A stretch of 64,000 nt of DNA, from assembly GCF_964204645.1 (NCBI RefSeq), contig NC_134025.1, positions 5,213,001-5,277,000 on the forward strand, written 5' to 3'. The position numbers and the translations under genes are program-made. Below the pieces are notes generated by a model. The model was not told the DNA's origin and made no database searches. It saw only the letters and a list, made by a program, of their open reading frames with translations. The DNA comes from Tubulanus polymorphus. Lineage: Eukaryota; Nemertea; Palaeonemertea; Tubulaniformes; Tubulanidae. Below, piece after piece: positions 21,558 to 35,000 of this stretch. Every line of letters starts with the position of its first letter. Positions within the stretch are counted from its first letter, which is position 1.

Positions 21558-24500
21558 CTAAACTTGAGCTTCAAGGATATCTCGTTGATCATCAGGCGGG
21601 GTTAACGTAATCGTTGGCACAGTTCTTGCATGAATAGTATTGCCAGCTGCTTCCGTTTGCGGGGTCGATGATGAATGACTTATCGATGGGTCACACCGAG
21701 GTTCTGGCAACGACGGATTTTCGGTGTCGTCGGTTTCAGTATTTGGTGGATTAGATCCAGCACTTGTGTAATGGCGAACAGTTCTATTTCGACCACGTGT
21801 TTCTGGTGGATTGTTCGCGTTCACGTCTATTTGATCGACGCAAACCTCGTCGCTGATCGTATCCTCTAAACGTGAGAGTGAATTATCTTCTGTCGCAGAT
21901 GCTGTTTTCGGGGAGACTTTATCCTCTCGAAAGTTAGAAGTATTAGCATTTTCTTCGTTTGATATTTGAAACGCGAGATTGTCTAAACCTTCACAACTAT
22001 CGCCTAATTCACTTGTCCTATTACCACCGAGAGTTACACCATCGGGGCCTCTATAAAGCGACATCGTAGAGATGGTAGACACTGATCGATCGTATATCGG
22101 ATTGGAATACTTTTCGATTTTTCTTCCGATAACAAGGCGGACTGGATACCGCTTTCGGTACCAGAAATAGACGAAAGCAAGTATCAAAACAACTACGAGA
22201 ACTGTACCAAATATCACGCCGATAATCATAGGGACGTTTGGACGGGCGGGGTTATGGACGTTCTTCAGTGAACTAACTCGGTCTTTCATTTTTGTTGATG
22301 ATGTCTAAAATGAAAAAATAAGGCAATAAAAATGTTACTTAAGGAATCGAAGGATGTGAATATATCTAAGATGGTTCTCTGATTAATACTTGCCACTATT
22401 TCTCCTGGGATATTTGTTATTTGTACTGTAGAGGTGGTCGAAGATTTTGGTGTTGTTGTTTGTGGAGGATGTACGAAATCATAGTCGATAAGAAACCCTT
22501 TATACCGGCCCGACTGTTTCACGTTCAAGTTCACTTCAATCTTGACGACCGATGACGTAGATATTACATTGCTAGCTGCATTAACAATGCGCCCAGGCAA
22601 CCTCTCCTTACCACCAAAAACGTCGTAAATCTTTATGTAGTTTTCATTTCCCAACGGGGGCGGTATATTGACGTACCTAAATAATAAATTCGAACGAATT
22701 GAAATTCTTAATTGCGCATCTTGAGAATGTTATGCCTTGACAGTTACAGGTCAAGTTAAACAATAATCAACATTTTCCAAATTCAAATAAAAAGCACTTC
22801 TGTAAAACATTTAAAGAACCCTGGATTATACCTGAACGATAGTGCCACAAACAACCCTGGCGTTGCATGGATTAGCCATGTACACGAATGAGTTCCAGGT
22901 GTCACATTATTTGGATATCCGGGACTTGCTATCATACCAGCAGTATTTCTCTCAATTCCTCCAGGTAAACATCGGATTTCACAAACTGAAAACAATAATT
23001 GTAAACCATCAAATAGAATACAGAAAAATAAAGATAAATCGATATCAGAACTTTTAGAAGTGAGAAACGGTCGAAAACTCACTAGGAGGTGGGGGAATCC
23101 ATTCCAGCGCATTCAATTTATTTTTGGTACAACTGATTTTCTGACTTCCAATTAAATCAAAAGGTTGGTGACAATTCAACTTCACTCCCGTTCCTTCCTT
23201 GACTAGCTGATTGTCTATTTGAAGGAATCCACCTTGAGTGTCTATCAGAGGACAGAATTTCGGAGGACGATATTTCAACGTCGTACTATAGAATAACTTG
23301 AATATTATCCCTTCGGCGTTAAATCCCGGTTTGAGTCTTATTTGGAACGAATTTCCGTCCATGTCAAAAGTGATATTGAGACAAGCTTTCCCGATGATAC
23401 ATTCGCCGTGGAGCTGTTTTTCGTAGGGACCGCTTAGGATTTCTAACGAGGTACCCGGAGGTTGATGCAATTCCAGGACATTTACAGTTACGCTGTAGAC
23501 CCCTTCTTCTAGCCTCACGCTCCAGAAACAAGGATCTGTATCGTGGTAAACTGCTGGATAGTCAGGCGAAACAACATTGCCACTGGGGTGGTGGTAGGTA
23601 CCTCCACATTGGCCGATGCACCGCGGAAGTGGAGGATGCCATCTATTCGTCAATCCATCGGTTGTACAAATTGAACTGCTGGGACCAGACAACCGAAAAA
23701 ATGAGTCGCAGCGAATTTGAGCAAAACTCCCAATCGAATTATTGCCTAACACAACCGTGCCCCATTCGACGTGAGGCTTTTTACAAAATTCCGAAGTCAC
23801 CGCATTGTATGTCAGGACAAATGTACCCTGTTTCTCCCCGCCCATCTTTTGCACTGATACACGTACCGAATTAGATGTAGAATATACTTTACCGAAACTA
23901 GAAATCTCTGTTAATGACACGAGCAAGGTTTCGACATTTTTCTTAACATCGAACACGGTTATAGTCGTAAAATTATCTATTACGACTTCTTCGAACCGTA
24001 TTTCCAGTATTTGGCCGGGGTTAGCGCGGATTGCATACGAACATTTCGTCCCTTTCGGCATCTGTTGCGGATAAGCAGGTGATAGTATGACTCCCGTTTG
24101 ATTGGTCAATATAACGTCTTCGTATCTATTTTGCTTGAAACTCCACCGTTTACAATGGCTCACGCACGAGGGTAACTGCGAATCACTGATTGACCACTTA
24201 TTTTCTCCGAGACACGTAGAAAATGTATTCGCGCTATTTTTCCGCGCCAGAACATAACCTTGGCGACAGCGATATTGCACGAAATCACCTGAAATGTAAT
24301 AGGATTTCGCCACGCCGATGTACATATTCATGGCCTCAGGTGGATTGAGACAAACTTTCGAGCTGTTGCTATAAATGGTATAAGACAATTTGAAATGCCC
24401 TCCGCTGCTTTCCGCGCTTGATATGAATTTCGCAATTAGTACGTTGCTTTCACTTATTATGCCCGTGAATGGACTGTCCCCAGAGAATACGGCGAAAGGC

Positions 24501-25405
24501 GATATGTCGGTCGTATTTCGATAGAGTTGGAAAGTGTCACCGGTGGAAACGTCAAAAACATCGGCTGTTAGGTTAATATTTAGATAAGTTTCGTTCATTT
24601 GAATAATCCAGGTACACGCGTGGTTACTGGAATAATTGTTCGGGAAATCCTGCGACAAAATTACATCCTTGTGACGAGAAAGGTTTATCGAACTATTTGC
24701 ACTATCGCACGGGGTAGAACAACTGGGGGTGTGATAATTCCACACAGGCTGATCAGATTGATCATTTGCCGTCAGACATTCTATTTCACGAGCGCCAATC
24801 AGTACATAGCCATCATCACAGTCAAATTGTATCTTAGCACCAATTCGAAAATCATCTCCATTTCGGTGTCCCCAAGTCGGTTGACCAGGATCCGAGCAAT
24901 CGTGAATTTTAATAAATTTATAATCTAATTTAAAACCTTTGCCAGGTGATGGGGTGCTGTGGTCAGATTCAAACAACAGCCACACACTATTTGAACGAAC
25001 AAGAATTTTCTGTTTTTTTACGATTCCGCCGAACGACCATTTTGCCTGGTCGCGTTCACCGCTGATGTAGCGGTCATAAATTCGTAGAACATCGCCGTTA
25101 GATTTCGAAGTCTTTTCGTCGGTGTCAAACTTTCTGAAATAGATCTGAATAAACCAGCCGTTTGCTGGTGCTTGGATGTGCCATTCGCAAGAGACCAGCG
25201 GTTTGTAGCCGTTTGGAAATCCCGGTGAAGTTATTTGACCAGAAGCGTTGTACAGATTGCGGCCACATTGGCCGGTATCTCTGGGTAGATCGTTGGGTTT
25301 AAATCCAGTTGAGCAACGCGATAGAAACGAACACGATAGCGCAACTGCGACGAAGAAATCCAGAAACGCCCATTTCCGCACCGAGTCACCCCACAAACGA
25401 ATCAT
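21558..25405 (-). CDS. CUB/sushi multidomain type I membrane receptor
   Basis: Exons 5' to 3': 25405-23083, 22985-22832, 22676-22427, 22304-21558; about 1157 residues. An N-terminal hydrophobic signal (about 12-30) is followed by alternating CUB and sushi (CCP) domains: CUB1 about 47-167, sushi1 170-232, CUB2 234-350, sushi2 352-418, CUB3 420-540, sushi3 545-603, CUB4 605-720, sushi4 725-783, CUB5 785-895. A Thr/Ser-rich stalk and one membrane segment (MIIGVIFGTVLVVVLILAFV, about 935-954) lead to a 200-residue cytoplasmic tail with an NPIY motif. Four CUB-sushi pairs share one 2.3-kb exon. The layout recalls SEZ6 and CSMD proteins, but the order is not the same as SEZ6 and I do not assign orthology. 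The donor of exon 3 is uncertain: ACA/GTACAA at 22427 keeps the frame, whereas the stronger-looking GCAA/GTATTA near 22389 does not. Extracellular ligand binding or complement-like control is the family theme. Confidence 0.88.
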
Positions 25406-28400
25406 AATGACACATTTTCATTCGGAATTGATATCGTAATTGCCAATTGGAATCGATTGCCAGTTGGTATAATAGCTCCTGAAATTGAAAAATTACTACA
25501 GATGAATCAATGCTACCACCGGTTTTCCTGAAAAGCTTATGAAAATGGTCTGCGCTTTGTAAACAACCACAAAAATCTCTCCAGCCTTCGACGGTTTTCA
25601 GTGCTAGTCGAGCGAACAATGAAAATATAAACGCATAACTTTGAATTGTTTTTGTGACGATAGACAATAAGAACACTTACTACTGGGTTGACCTTTGCTA
25701 ATCAAACATGCATCCAGTATTCGGAAAACATACATAATTCATCCAGATAGTGGCATAATGCCAGGAATACGGGCGAAATGAGTTTATTTTGAAGTCATAT
25801 GAAACAAAATTATCTATTCATTTTCATCCATTTATTCAAATTTTATACAGCGTTTCGAATAAATAGCACGTTTATTTCTAACTCGACGACAAATGTTTGT
25901 GATGCAGTTTTAATTTAATCTAATATATTAACCAGTCTACAGCGGATTTCTGGCGCCGCACTTTCTGGAAGACAGTCGACTTATCACATTATTAGACACT
26001 GCAACTAAAAATGTATTCATATACGTATATTTTCATGTATCTTACCGATATTCTATTTGCATCTTTCGATCCGTATCTTCGATTTTCCTTCTAGTTTGCA
26101 ATACGTTGTATTAGTTGACTTGTTATTGTATATGATGTGTATAAGCTCACTCCACCCTCTCCATCTCCATGCGTTTCACGTCATCTATAATTGTGCTGTT
26201 GCGCTATTGTTCACACGATTTCCAGGAATATCGATCATGTGACTGGCCCCGCTTAGCACGGCTTATCATTCGCAGCATCCGATCCACGAGAGAGAGAGTC
26301 GATCGATACTATATATGTAATTGTGACGGGAGGAAATAGGAGATGGAGCCTCCATCAGCGTGTAATCAACTGATCGATTTTCTCTTGACAACGAAGATAT
26401 GTTTGATTCAGTTTATCTGCGTTGCCAAGATAAGAATCTGCCTCTTCGTCATATTGATGATTGGGTGACATCATCCATTGTGTCATAGATAACTAACGTT
26501 GGCGGGACTCTCAAATTGTCATCGAAATATTAGGGATTAAAAGTCCACGATGAAAAAATAGAAATAGACTAGAATACGGGGATATTTCGTATAAAACAAA
26601 TTTTATTTGATTTACTTGAGCATTATGCGTCATTTAGAAAGTCACGGTCAGGATCCTCTGTAATCGTTTCATAACGTACCTACAGAACTAATCCCCTCAC
26701 AGGGACCGGTATAATACACATACTGAGGTAAAACATTCTTTGCCAAATGAACAGTAACTCGAGACACGTAAATGAAACGAATACAGAATGACCCAATATA
26801 ATTCTACTCTTTAACAAATAATAATGAAGTGACAAAGAAACCGATCAAAAAGAAAACTACTCAATGAGTTCATTTCGATAGTTTCTGACTCAAATCAATC
26901 AATAAATAATAATAATAAGATTCAGAGATTCTTTCCCTTTTCCAACAGAGCGGATTTATTAAGGCCTATTAAAACACCTCAGCTAAATAATATTTTACTG
27001 AAGATATTTTAATATTCATATTTTTGTTTCATTTATCATGTTTCAAAATTAATCTCTAATAAGAAATAAATTTCATAAATCGTGTTTCTTTACTTAAGAT
27101 GCACAAGAAAATTCGAAAATATACCGATCACCCCCCTTTACAGAGATAAATCTAATTTTGACATGAAAACGTACCATTCTGTCTAGTGAATTTAGTTCAG
27201 ACAAGATCGGAGTTCATTATGAATGTTATATTTTGAGATCTATTCTTTACAGCAACTATTTGTCGACAAGCAGCTAATTAACATAAAACAATCAAATACT
27301 ACAATTGCACACACAATTTCACAAACATTCTGAGTTTGAACAACAATATCGAAGAAAATACAAAAGTCTATCTACAGTGGAACCCCAATCTGACAAATCC
27401 ACCCAAATAATTAAAAATATTTATCAATTTTCATGGCTCATTGCATGTATGCATTATAAATTTTGTGTCTTAAAGCGCGATTTGAAGTTTGGAATAATGA
27501 AATTCGGCTGTACTAGACTATATTTCTCCTCAATTTGCATTTGAACTGCCAGATCATAGCGGTAAATATTTTAATTCCTAGATTCAAACCACCCAAAATT
27601 ATGAACGAACTTATTACATACTTTGCTATATGACAGCAATAAGGGTGTTGCCAATGACATTTTCAAAGTGAAAAAAAATCGACAGACACATTTCGCAATT
27701 ACACGCACACGAAAAATAAGCACGTACTATTCTATAATACTATATTTTTGCATGCAATATAGTAAAATGAATTTCCACAAACCTTCATAGCAAAATACAA
27801 TACAAGGCTAGTACTAACACATGTATATCAATATAATAAATAGACAGTTGTCTAATCTATAAAAAAAAGATTATAAGCCACATATTACTAAGCATTAAGC
27901 ACCTTAATGAATTATTATCGTTAAAAATAAGAAGAAAATAACAAATACACCCTGTTCACCGCTGGCTTTAACCATTCCATCCTGTTTACAAGAGATGCTT
28001 CATGCATAGGCACAGACAAGACGTTATTAGAGCAAGCTTAGATAATAGAATACCCGGTAGATGTCTATAGCAGACATACCGGTAATGCAGAACAAGGTAT
28101 GACCACCAATAACACAATCACCAAGTCTAGTGTACTCAGAATTTCTGGTTGTTCATATTTGTTGTCGAAACATTCTCATTACCACAAGTACTAATTTCAT
28201 TTTTAATGAGACAGTTGTTTTAGATATACCCTGTTGTTTATAAGTGAGCCTACTTAAAGAGACCAAATTTAATACATTTACTTGTTGAGTTTTGTTAACT
28301 AGTGCAAATATGAACTAAGATTACTGTATTAGTTATTTTTGTTAGTTTGAAAAGCTAATATCTTCACTACTACGAAAGAGATGACAATTTTTAAGCAGGT

Positions 28401-29055
28401 TCTTACTACTGAAAGGAAATCCTTAAGCTTCATAGACACAATGTTATATCTTCAATGGTATTCTTTCCATCTAAACTTTTAGAATCATTTTATATCAGAA
28501 TGTATAAGCAATTAATGTCAGCGATGATAGTAAGGTTTACATTTTTAAATAAACGTTAACAATCAAATCTTTCAGAAGATATGTTCACGAAGGAGCCAGT
28601 GATAGCTCTGTATCAGGTGTGATTTTAAGCATACAAAATGTAGTATAAAATTACACACAAGGATTACTTAAGGAAGCAGTTGATATCGCGATCTGAATAT
28701 CATTAGATATAGAGCTGCCACAGAAGACTAGGTCCAAGTTACTGACTTTACCCTCAGGGATCTTTTTCAGTTCAGTCTCCTCAGTTTCTCATTATCAATA
28801 TCATGGTAGCTGGCTAGTCCATAGTCTAGAAACAGGCCCCAACCCATTCCTCAACCCATTCCTCAACCCATTCCTATTTCACAGTAGAATTTGTTTGTCA
28901 ATATTCTTATATTTACGAAGCAATACTTACACGTACCTTTAAAAAAATGATGTAGGGTATTGCAATATATCTACATGAGAAATGCATAGCAGATATTAAG
29001 TGTTTGTCAGGAGATATGGTAATAATATATAAACATTTATACATTTGGTCCACTA
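25406..29055. other. Intergenic: CUB/sushi gene to TMTC3
   Basis: A 3.6-kb noncoding stretch between two minus-strand genes. The left part should hold the CUB/sushi promoter and 5' UTR; the right part probably includes a long TMTC3 3' UTR (a reverse poly(A) word TTTATT occurs near 26598). It holds GA and AT simple repeats (26288-26299), a transposon-terminus-like word at 27375, and three exact 12-base repeats at 28840-28875. No convincing exons seen. Confidence 0.5.
28840..28875. repeat. Three exact copies of a 12-base unit
   Basis: CAACCCATTCCT is repeated three times head to tail without change. It is a small minisatellite in noncoding DNA, possibly in the TMTC3 3' UTR. Confidence 0.9.
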
Positions 29056-32000
29056 TTATTTAGCACCATTGCGTGTTTTCTCAGCATTCGATTGCGAGCT
29101 GCTCGACTTATGTCCGTTTCTATTCTGATTCATTTGTTTTTGAGCAGCCGCAATTTTTCCGCGAACAATGTTTAAATGATTTTCGATGTATTTCTCATGT
29201 GGAGCTAAACGCAATGCGTGCGTCAGGCATTTTTCCGCTTTGCTCAGTTGCCCCTGTTCGAAGAAAACGACGCACAAGTTGTGATTTGCTTGAACGTTGC
29301 CCGGATCATTTTGCAATATTTGCTTAAAATTCTGAAAAAGAATCAATTCAATATGAATCCACCTATTCTACAGGCATAGTCAATCTTAATTTCAAAAGTA
29401 CAAAGGCACTGAACTATCAACCTTATAAGCTACACAAATTCATTCATATAATTCTCTGCAAAACTAATCTATGGAAATCGTTACGGATTGAAAACAAAAC
29501 TTTTTTCAGATGCTAACCTCCTCAGCAGCCTTTATATCTTTTAAAATATTAATGTTGATATCTCCCATTAGAATCAAACCCTTGGTGTGATCGGGATAAT
29601 ACTGTAAGATAAGATTGATGACGAGATTTAGTTCGGAACCTGCATAATATGATGGTGTAAATAGCCGATGCTTGAGCTAGCATATACCTTTAATAACTGT
29701 TTTAGATACGGTACCGCATCCATTGGTCGTTTGACATCATTATTCAGTAAAAGGGCAAGGTTGAATAGCGCACTCCTGAAATCTGGTTTTAACTGAAATG
29801 AAAAAAAATTTCATTCATATTTGACCAAAATTGAATGAATATGCATCTTTAGTCAAACCACTTGCACGTTAATTCTTTCAAGGAAATAATACTGATACCT
29901 GTACTGCCTTCTTGAAATAGAACTCAGCATCATTCAATTTCTTATCATCTGTAGCTAGCATTCCCAAATTGAAGTATAGTTTAGCATCATTAGGATCTTT
30001 CTCCACTAACTTATTCAGCCTATGAAAAGTTAGAAACATTTAAACAAGTTAGAAGAACGACGACTACAACTAACGGCCATAAATATTAAAACAAAATTCA
30101 TAATTGTTTGATTGTCTGTGAAATACCTCTTATATGCAGCTGGTCTCATTCTTGGATCTCCAGTTTCTTGAATCAAAACGGCAGAATTAAATAATGTTTG
30201 CTGCAAAATAGAGGGAGAAAAATAATTTTTCCAAAATGCAAGCCTAAACATGTAATTGCATGAATCATAGAATCAATAACAAACCTTATGTTCAGGATCA
30301 AATCGCAAGGCTTCTTCAAAGCATTTAATCGCCTCTTGTGTCCTGCCTTGCTCAAGAAAAACAACGCCCAACTTCAAAAAAACAATAAGTCAACAATGGT
30401 AACATCAAATTATGACAACATATCTCAGCGTCAGTAAATCAATTTATGGGAACTTACATTATAGTGAACATCAGAATTGTCTGGTTCATATCGTAATGCT
30501 GTTTCATATTGCTGTTGTGCTTCAAGAGTTCGATTCAATTTCAGTAGCACGTCTCCTCTGTTGATATAAGCCTGTATCCAATCTGCTCTCATGCTGATCG
30601 CTTGTTTATATAGCTAAAATAAGGCAAACCCATGAAACCGTACAGGACAATTCAGCAATAAGGAATACTTACTAAAACCTCAGAGATTTACTTACTGTAT
30701 TTGCTTCTTCTAATCTTGAAGCATTCTTGGAGATCAGATTTGCTAAATTCACAAAAACATTCAAGTGATTTGGAGCAATCCTTGTAGTGTAAGACTGACC
30801 TGAAAGAACAAATCAATATTTCAAATAATCAGCCTCTCAAGAAACATTACCCATGAGAAAGCTGGATTACCAAATGAGCCAACTATGTTTTTTCCAAGTC
30901 ATATCATGATATTTTACCTGGTTTTACTGGGGGCATCAATCCCAAAGCAGTTCTATAAGATTTCTCAGCGTCTGCATGCTGTTGGAGATTATTGAAGGTT
31001 CGTCCTATATTTATATGAGCCCCAATATCATCTGGCTGGACACTGTATGAATAGAAAATACAATGTCAAAACCTTTCCTGATGAAAAAATTAAAGATCTA
31101 TCAAAGCTATTTTTTGTGAATTTAATACCTTGCTGCCTTTTGGAAATAATTGAGAGCTTCGCTGAATTGATCCTTGTTTTCTAAAGCATGACCGACATTG
31201 TTGTATAATTTGGCATTATTCTTGTTCGTCTTCAAGGCAGCTTTAAACAAACTATATTCTGACTCCCTACAATAGCAGTGAAATGCAAAATTTGTCATCT
31301 GAAGTAGGTGCTGCCATCTAACAATGTCCACGAACTCTATACTAATATTCTTACCAGTCATTATTTCGGACGATCGTTTTCATTGTGTGAGTTAGAATAA
31401 GAATTACCATCAATGCCCATAGGATTTTCTTCAACTTTTCACTGATATAAAAATGTTCAGATTTATAGATATAAATGTACAAAATGATCAAAACATCTTA
31501 AACGTTAAGAATTACTAAGAATGTTACTCTTTTCTCAGGGATATTCTACGCATCTGATGAAAACTGTGACTGAATCTGTGATTTTTTAACATAACCATGC
31601 AAAAAGAAATCTCAAAGTTATTTCGAGTTGGCATACTTACTTCTTTTTCACTATTATTTCAAATCCGAGGGCTACTAACATTGTGAATCCCATACTGGGC
31701 GTATAAAGTATTCTTTCAGCTACGACGAAACCAACCGGGAAGAACAGATTGGAAGCTGGTATAAACGGCAGAGTCATAAATGATAAACACTGAAACATAA
31801 AACACGAGACGACTGCACAATCAAATCTCACACAGTAATAACAAACAAGGAAAGTCTGTGAATACAAAGTGTTCACTTTCAGCGTGTGCTTCAATCCAAG
31901 CAACCGTGATTTTGGCTAATAATAAATGAGCAATGCTTCATGCAAATAATAAGACATTCATTTTCATAATAGAAACTGCTGAAACCACAAGTACTACACC

Positions 32001-35000
32001 AATCGTTCTAAATTACATGGCAACTTCCATATTTGGCATTTACGAATAGCAAACTAACCATAATGATATTTTTTGGACGTGTTCCATGCTGCTGCGTTAG
32101 GGCAAAATGAATAAATTTGCCGAGGACAACGTAAAAGGCAATTGTGGCAGTATTGCGGAGATCTAGTATTGACCGAATGACAGGAATAGTTCCCATTGTC
32201 CAATCACAGCAGAGTTGCGATGGATCCAATAACAACCAGACATTCACGGGTAGTAAATAGTTGAACGTTAACTGACGGGCAGGAAACGGCGACACCGATG
32301 CCGGATTATCAAATCTACAAGACAAATATCAGAGTCATTGATTTATTGGTTAAATCTATGAAAATGCTACAAATGAATTGGCAATAGATTTATGTATAAG
32401 ATATGTTAAAATTTTACTTTATGAAGTGATTTATACGTTAGAATTGTTGATGAAGTTAATGAGCGGTAAATGGTATATGAACTTTAGATAACTCTACCTC
32501 AATCTCAAATATCTTAATTCAAGGTGTTTTTTTCAAAGGAATTTCATAACAGCATGTTTTAACATCATTAAACTCAACAGGAATAGCGCATTGGTGCTTG
32601 CAACGTTTGATCATAACTGCCGTAAAGGACTAAATCCAAAGATCAAAGTACTTGAAGTGTGAAAGATGATGTTACTAACGGAAATCCTGTTGACGAGAAC
32701 TCTAGCGTGGCTAGTAACTTACCTTGTAAAAACAGGAAGCTGAGCTCCCATGACTTTGATCCTTGCAAATAGTAGAAATATTGTGCTTCCAACGAGAAAT
32801 CCAGCTCGTATGACAGCTTCCCTGAGCCATGGAGGAAAATGCGGTTTACAATGCATGAATGAGTTCAGTACACGCAATATCTGTGGAAATGTCATCTGGA
32901 AAACACGCAGAAAACAAGACTTTCAATAAGGTTTCATGTTTGAGAAAGTGAAAGATACAAAACAATCATTCAGCCATAATCTTAAAAGAGAAAATTTTAG
33001 CTGCATAATATTCATATCCCAATAAAAGTAGACTTCTCCTAAATCGGTACTGTTTATCTCGGTAAACAATTAATTCAGCGGTTTTGTAAGCAATTTCTAT
33101 CCTTAACACTTCTAAATTCAATTTCTAATTCGGTAAATGGTATAGTTTACTGAACAACTGCAAACTCACTAAATAACTACAAACATTTCTAATTGCCTAT
33201 TTCTCATAATTGCATGGGTTTTTTGCCATTTTGCCCAAATTAAAGCACATTTAAAAGCATTTTCAGTTAGAAAGAGTTTTTCTAAGGAATCAAGGAATCG
33301 TAGGGACCCTGTAATGATGGAACTTACCTTTTGCGTAATGAATACTTCATAAACACAGCATACACCTATCACAGTTATACCTTGCTCTTTACAAAGCATC
33401 GCTATCGTTACTAATATCACAGTTAAACACAAATATTTCCACCCTGAAACAATTAAAAATAAAACTTCACATATATTTCTAATTCTTAAATATACGCCCT
33501 TTTTTAGTTACGCAACTATCATTCTCAAGTAGCTATCATACGGTACTGACAACACACGCGATATATGTAAAAAGTTTTCAAGAACGCTTGTTAACTACTT
33601 CATTCGCTCGCAATTTCTATTTGATCTAGACAAAGACATGTCTACACCACACGAAATTTCGTTTTGATACAGGAATTCACACATGACTTACTCGTATACG
33701 TTTTGCCAGATTTCGTTCGGCCTCTTGTTTTTTGGGCATAACACATAAATGCGGCCAGGAAGAATACGGAGGACAATGCCTCAGCTCGGCCGACGACCCC
33801 GGTAACCTGAAAATCACCAAAAATATCTCGCTTTCAACAACATATTTGGGGAAATACGAGGTTGATTGGTTCTCAATCAGTTGCGTGGAAAAATTACAGT
33901 CAGATTTACACCATTTGTCCGCAATTCGATAGGGCAAAGAAAATTGCGTTGTGTCAACGTCAGCAGAGAACGATCAAAAGCAAATTGCAAAATGATACAT
34001 AATACGCAGTTACAGCAACTCTATACTAATGAGTTTTTGTTGTGACTGTCGTGATAAATAGTATTGATTGCTACGAAAAAAATGACCTCCCCGTTCAGAG
34101 GCATCAATATTCTACAGCTGTTACAACCGCAGCGTGGGTTTGATTCCCAAACACAGTGTGTGAAGAACACAGTTCACAAATACATTATCAAAGCCTGGCT
34201 TCAATACCATGGGTGAGATTTTGGGGTGTGTGCGCGCTAATTCAATTGTAAGAAAAACCCTAGGCTTATATTAAACTAGTCTATAGCCGCAATCACGCGA
34301 GTGTTTTTTGCTCAGGCTAAATTTGACCCCATCAAAAATGTCGGACCAGCCCCGAGCATGGGACCAATCATTAGGGAGTGCTGTTTCCGGAAGATACTCG
34401 TCTTGCTTTGTCATGGCATTGTTTATTATTGAGGGAGTGGTTTCTGAGTGAACTATGCTCTCTCTAATTAGGCATGGGCTTATTTTACACGGGTCTGATC
34501 CGGGCCGAATCATCTTTGTTTAGTCGTGGCTTATAGGACTACTGGCCCCTATACGAGTAACAAGTATACTCGTATTTTCTTGAGGGGTATTTTTCGACCT
34601 CAGAAAAAGTCATTGGGAGGTAGTAACCAGATTAAACTTACTGCTTCTGTATGAATAGGATGGACAGCAAACAGAATACTTGCTAAAAAACTTGTGCTTT
34701 GGCTGAAAAACATCCGACACATTCTGCAAAATAGAAATTTTTAAAACAAATTTCATTCAAGACTACAAGATGATGCAATTGAAGCTCTTAGCTTTGCCTG
34801 TTAAAAAAAATTGTTGAAATTCATGAAAAGTCTTCTGAACTTTTAATTGAATGTAACTGTCGAGGGAAATAAATGAGCGTGACAAAGTACATGAAATGAA
34901 AAGACTTCATGGATATTAGACGATATTCACTCATTAAAAAACAGATACTAATGCAGCTCTTAAAAGCGCTTTTAGTCGATTTCCCTCAAGAGAATTTAGG

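Noticed and set aside
24599-24928. 109-codon plus-strand frame
   Set aside because: Antisense shadow of the CUB/sushi exon, whose cysteine pattern is clear.
34136-34148. GGGTTTGATTCCC, similar to a tRNA B-box
   Set aside because: One mismatch to the B-box and no A-box or cloverleaf upstream; no tRNA can be folded.
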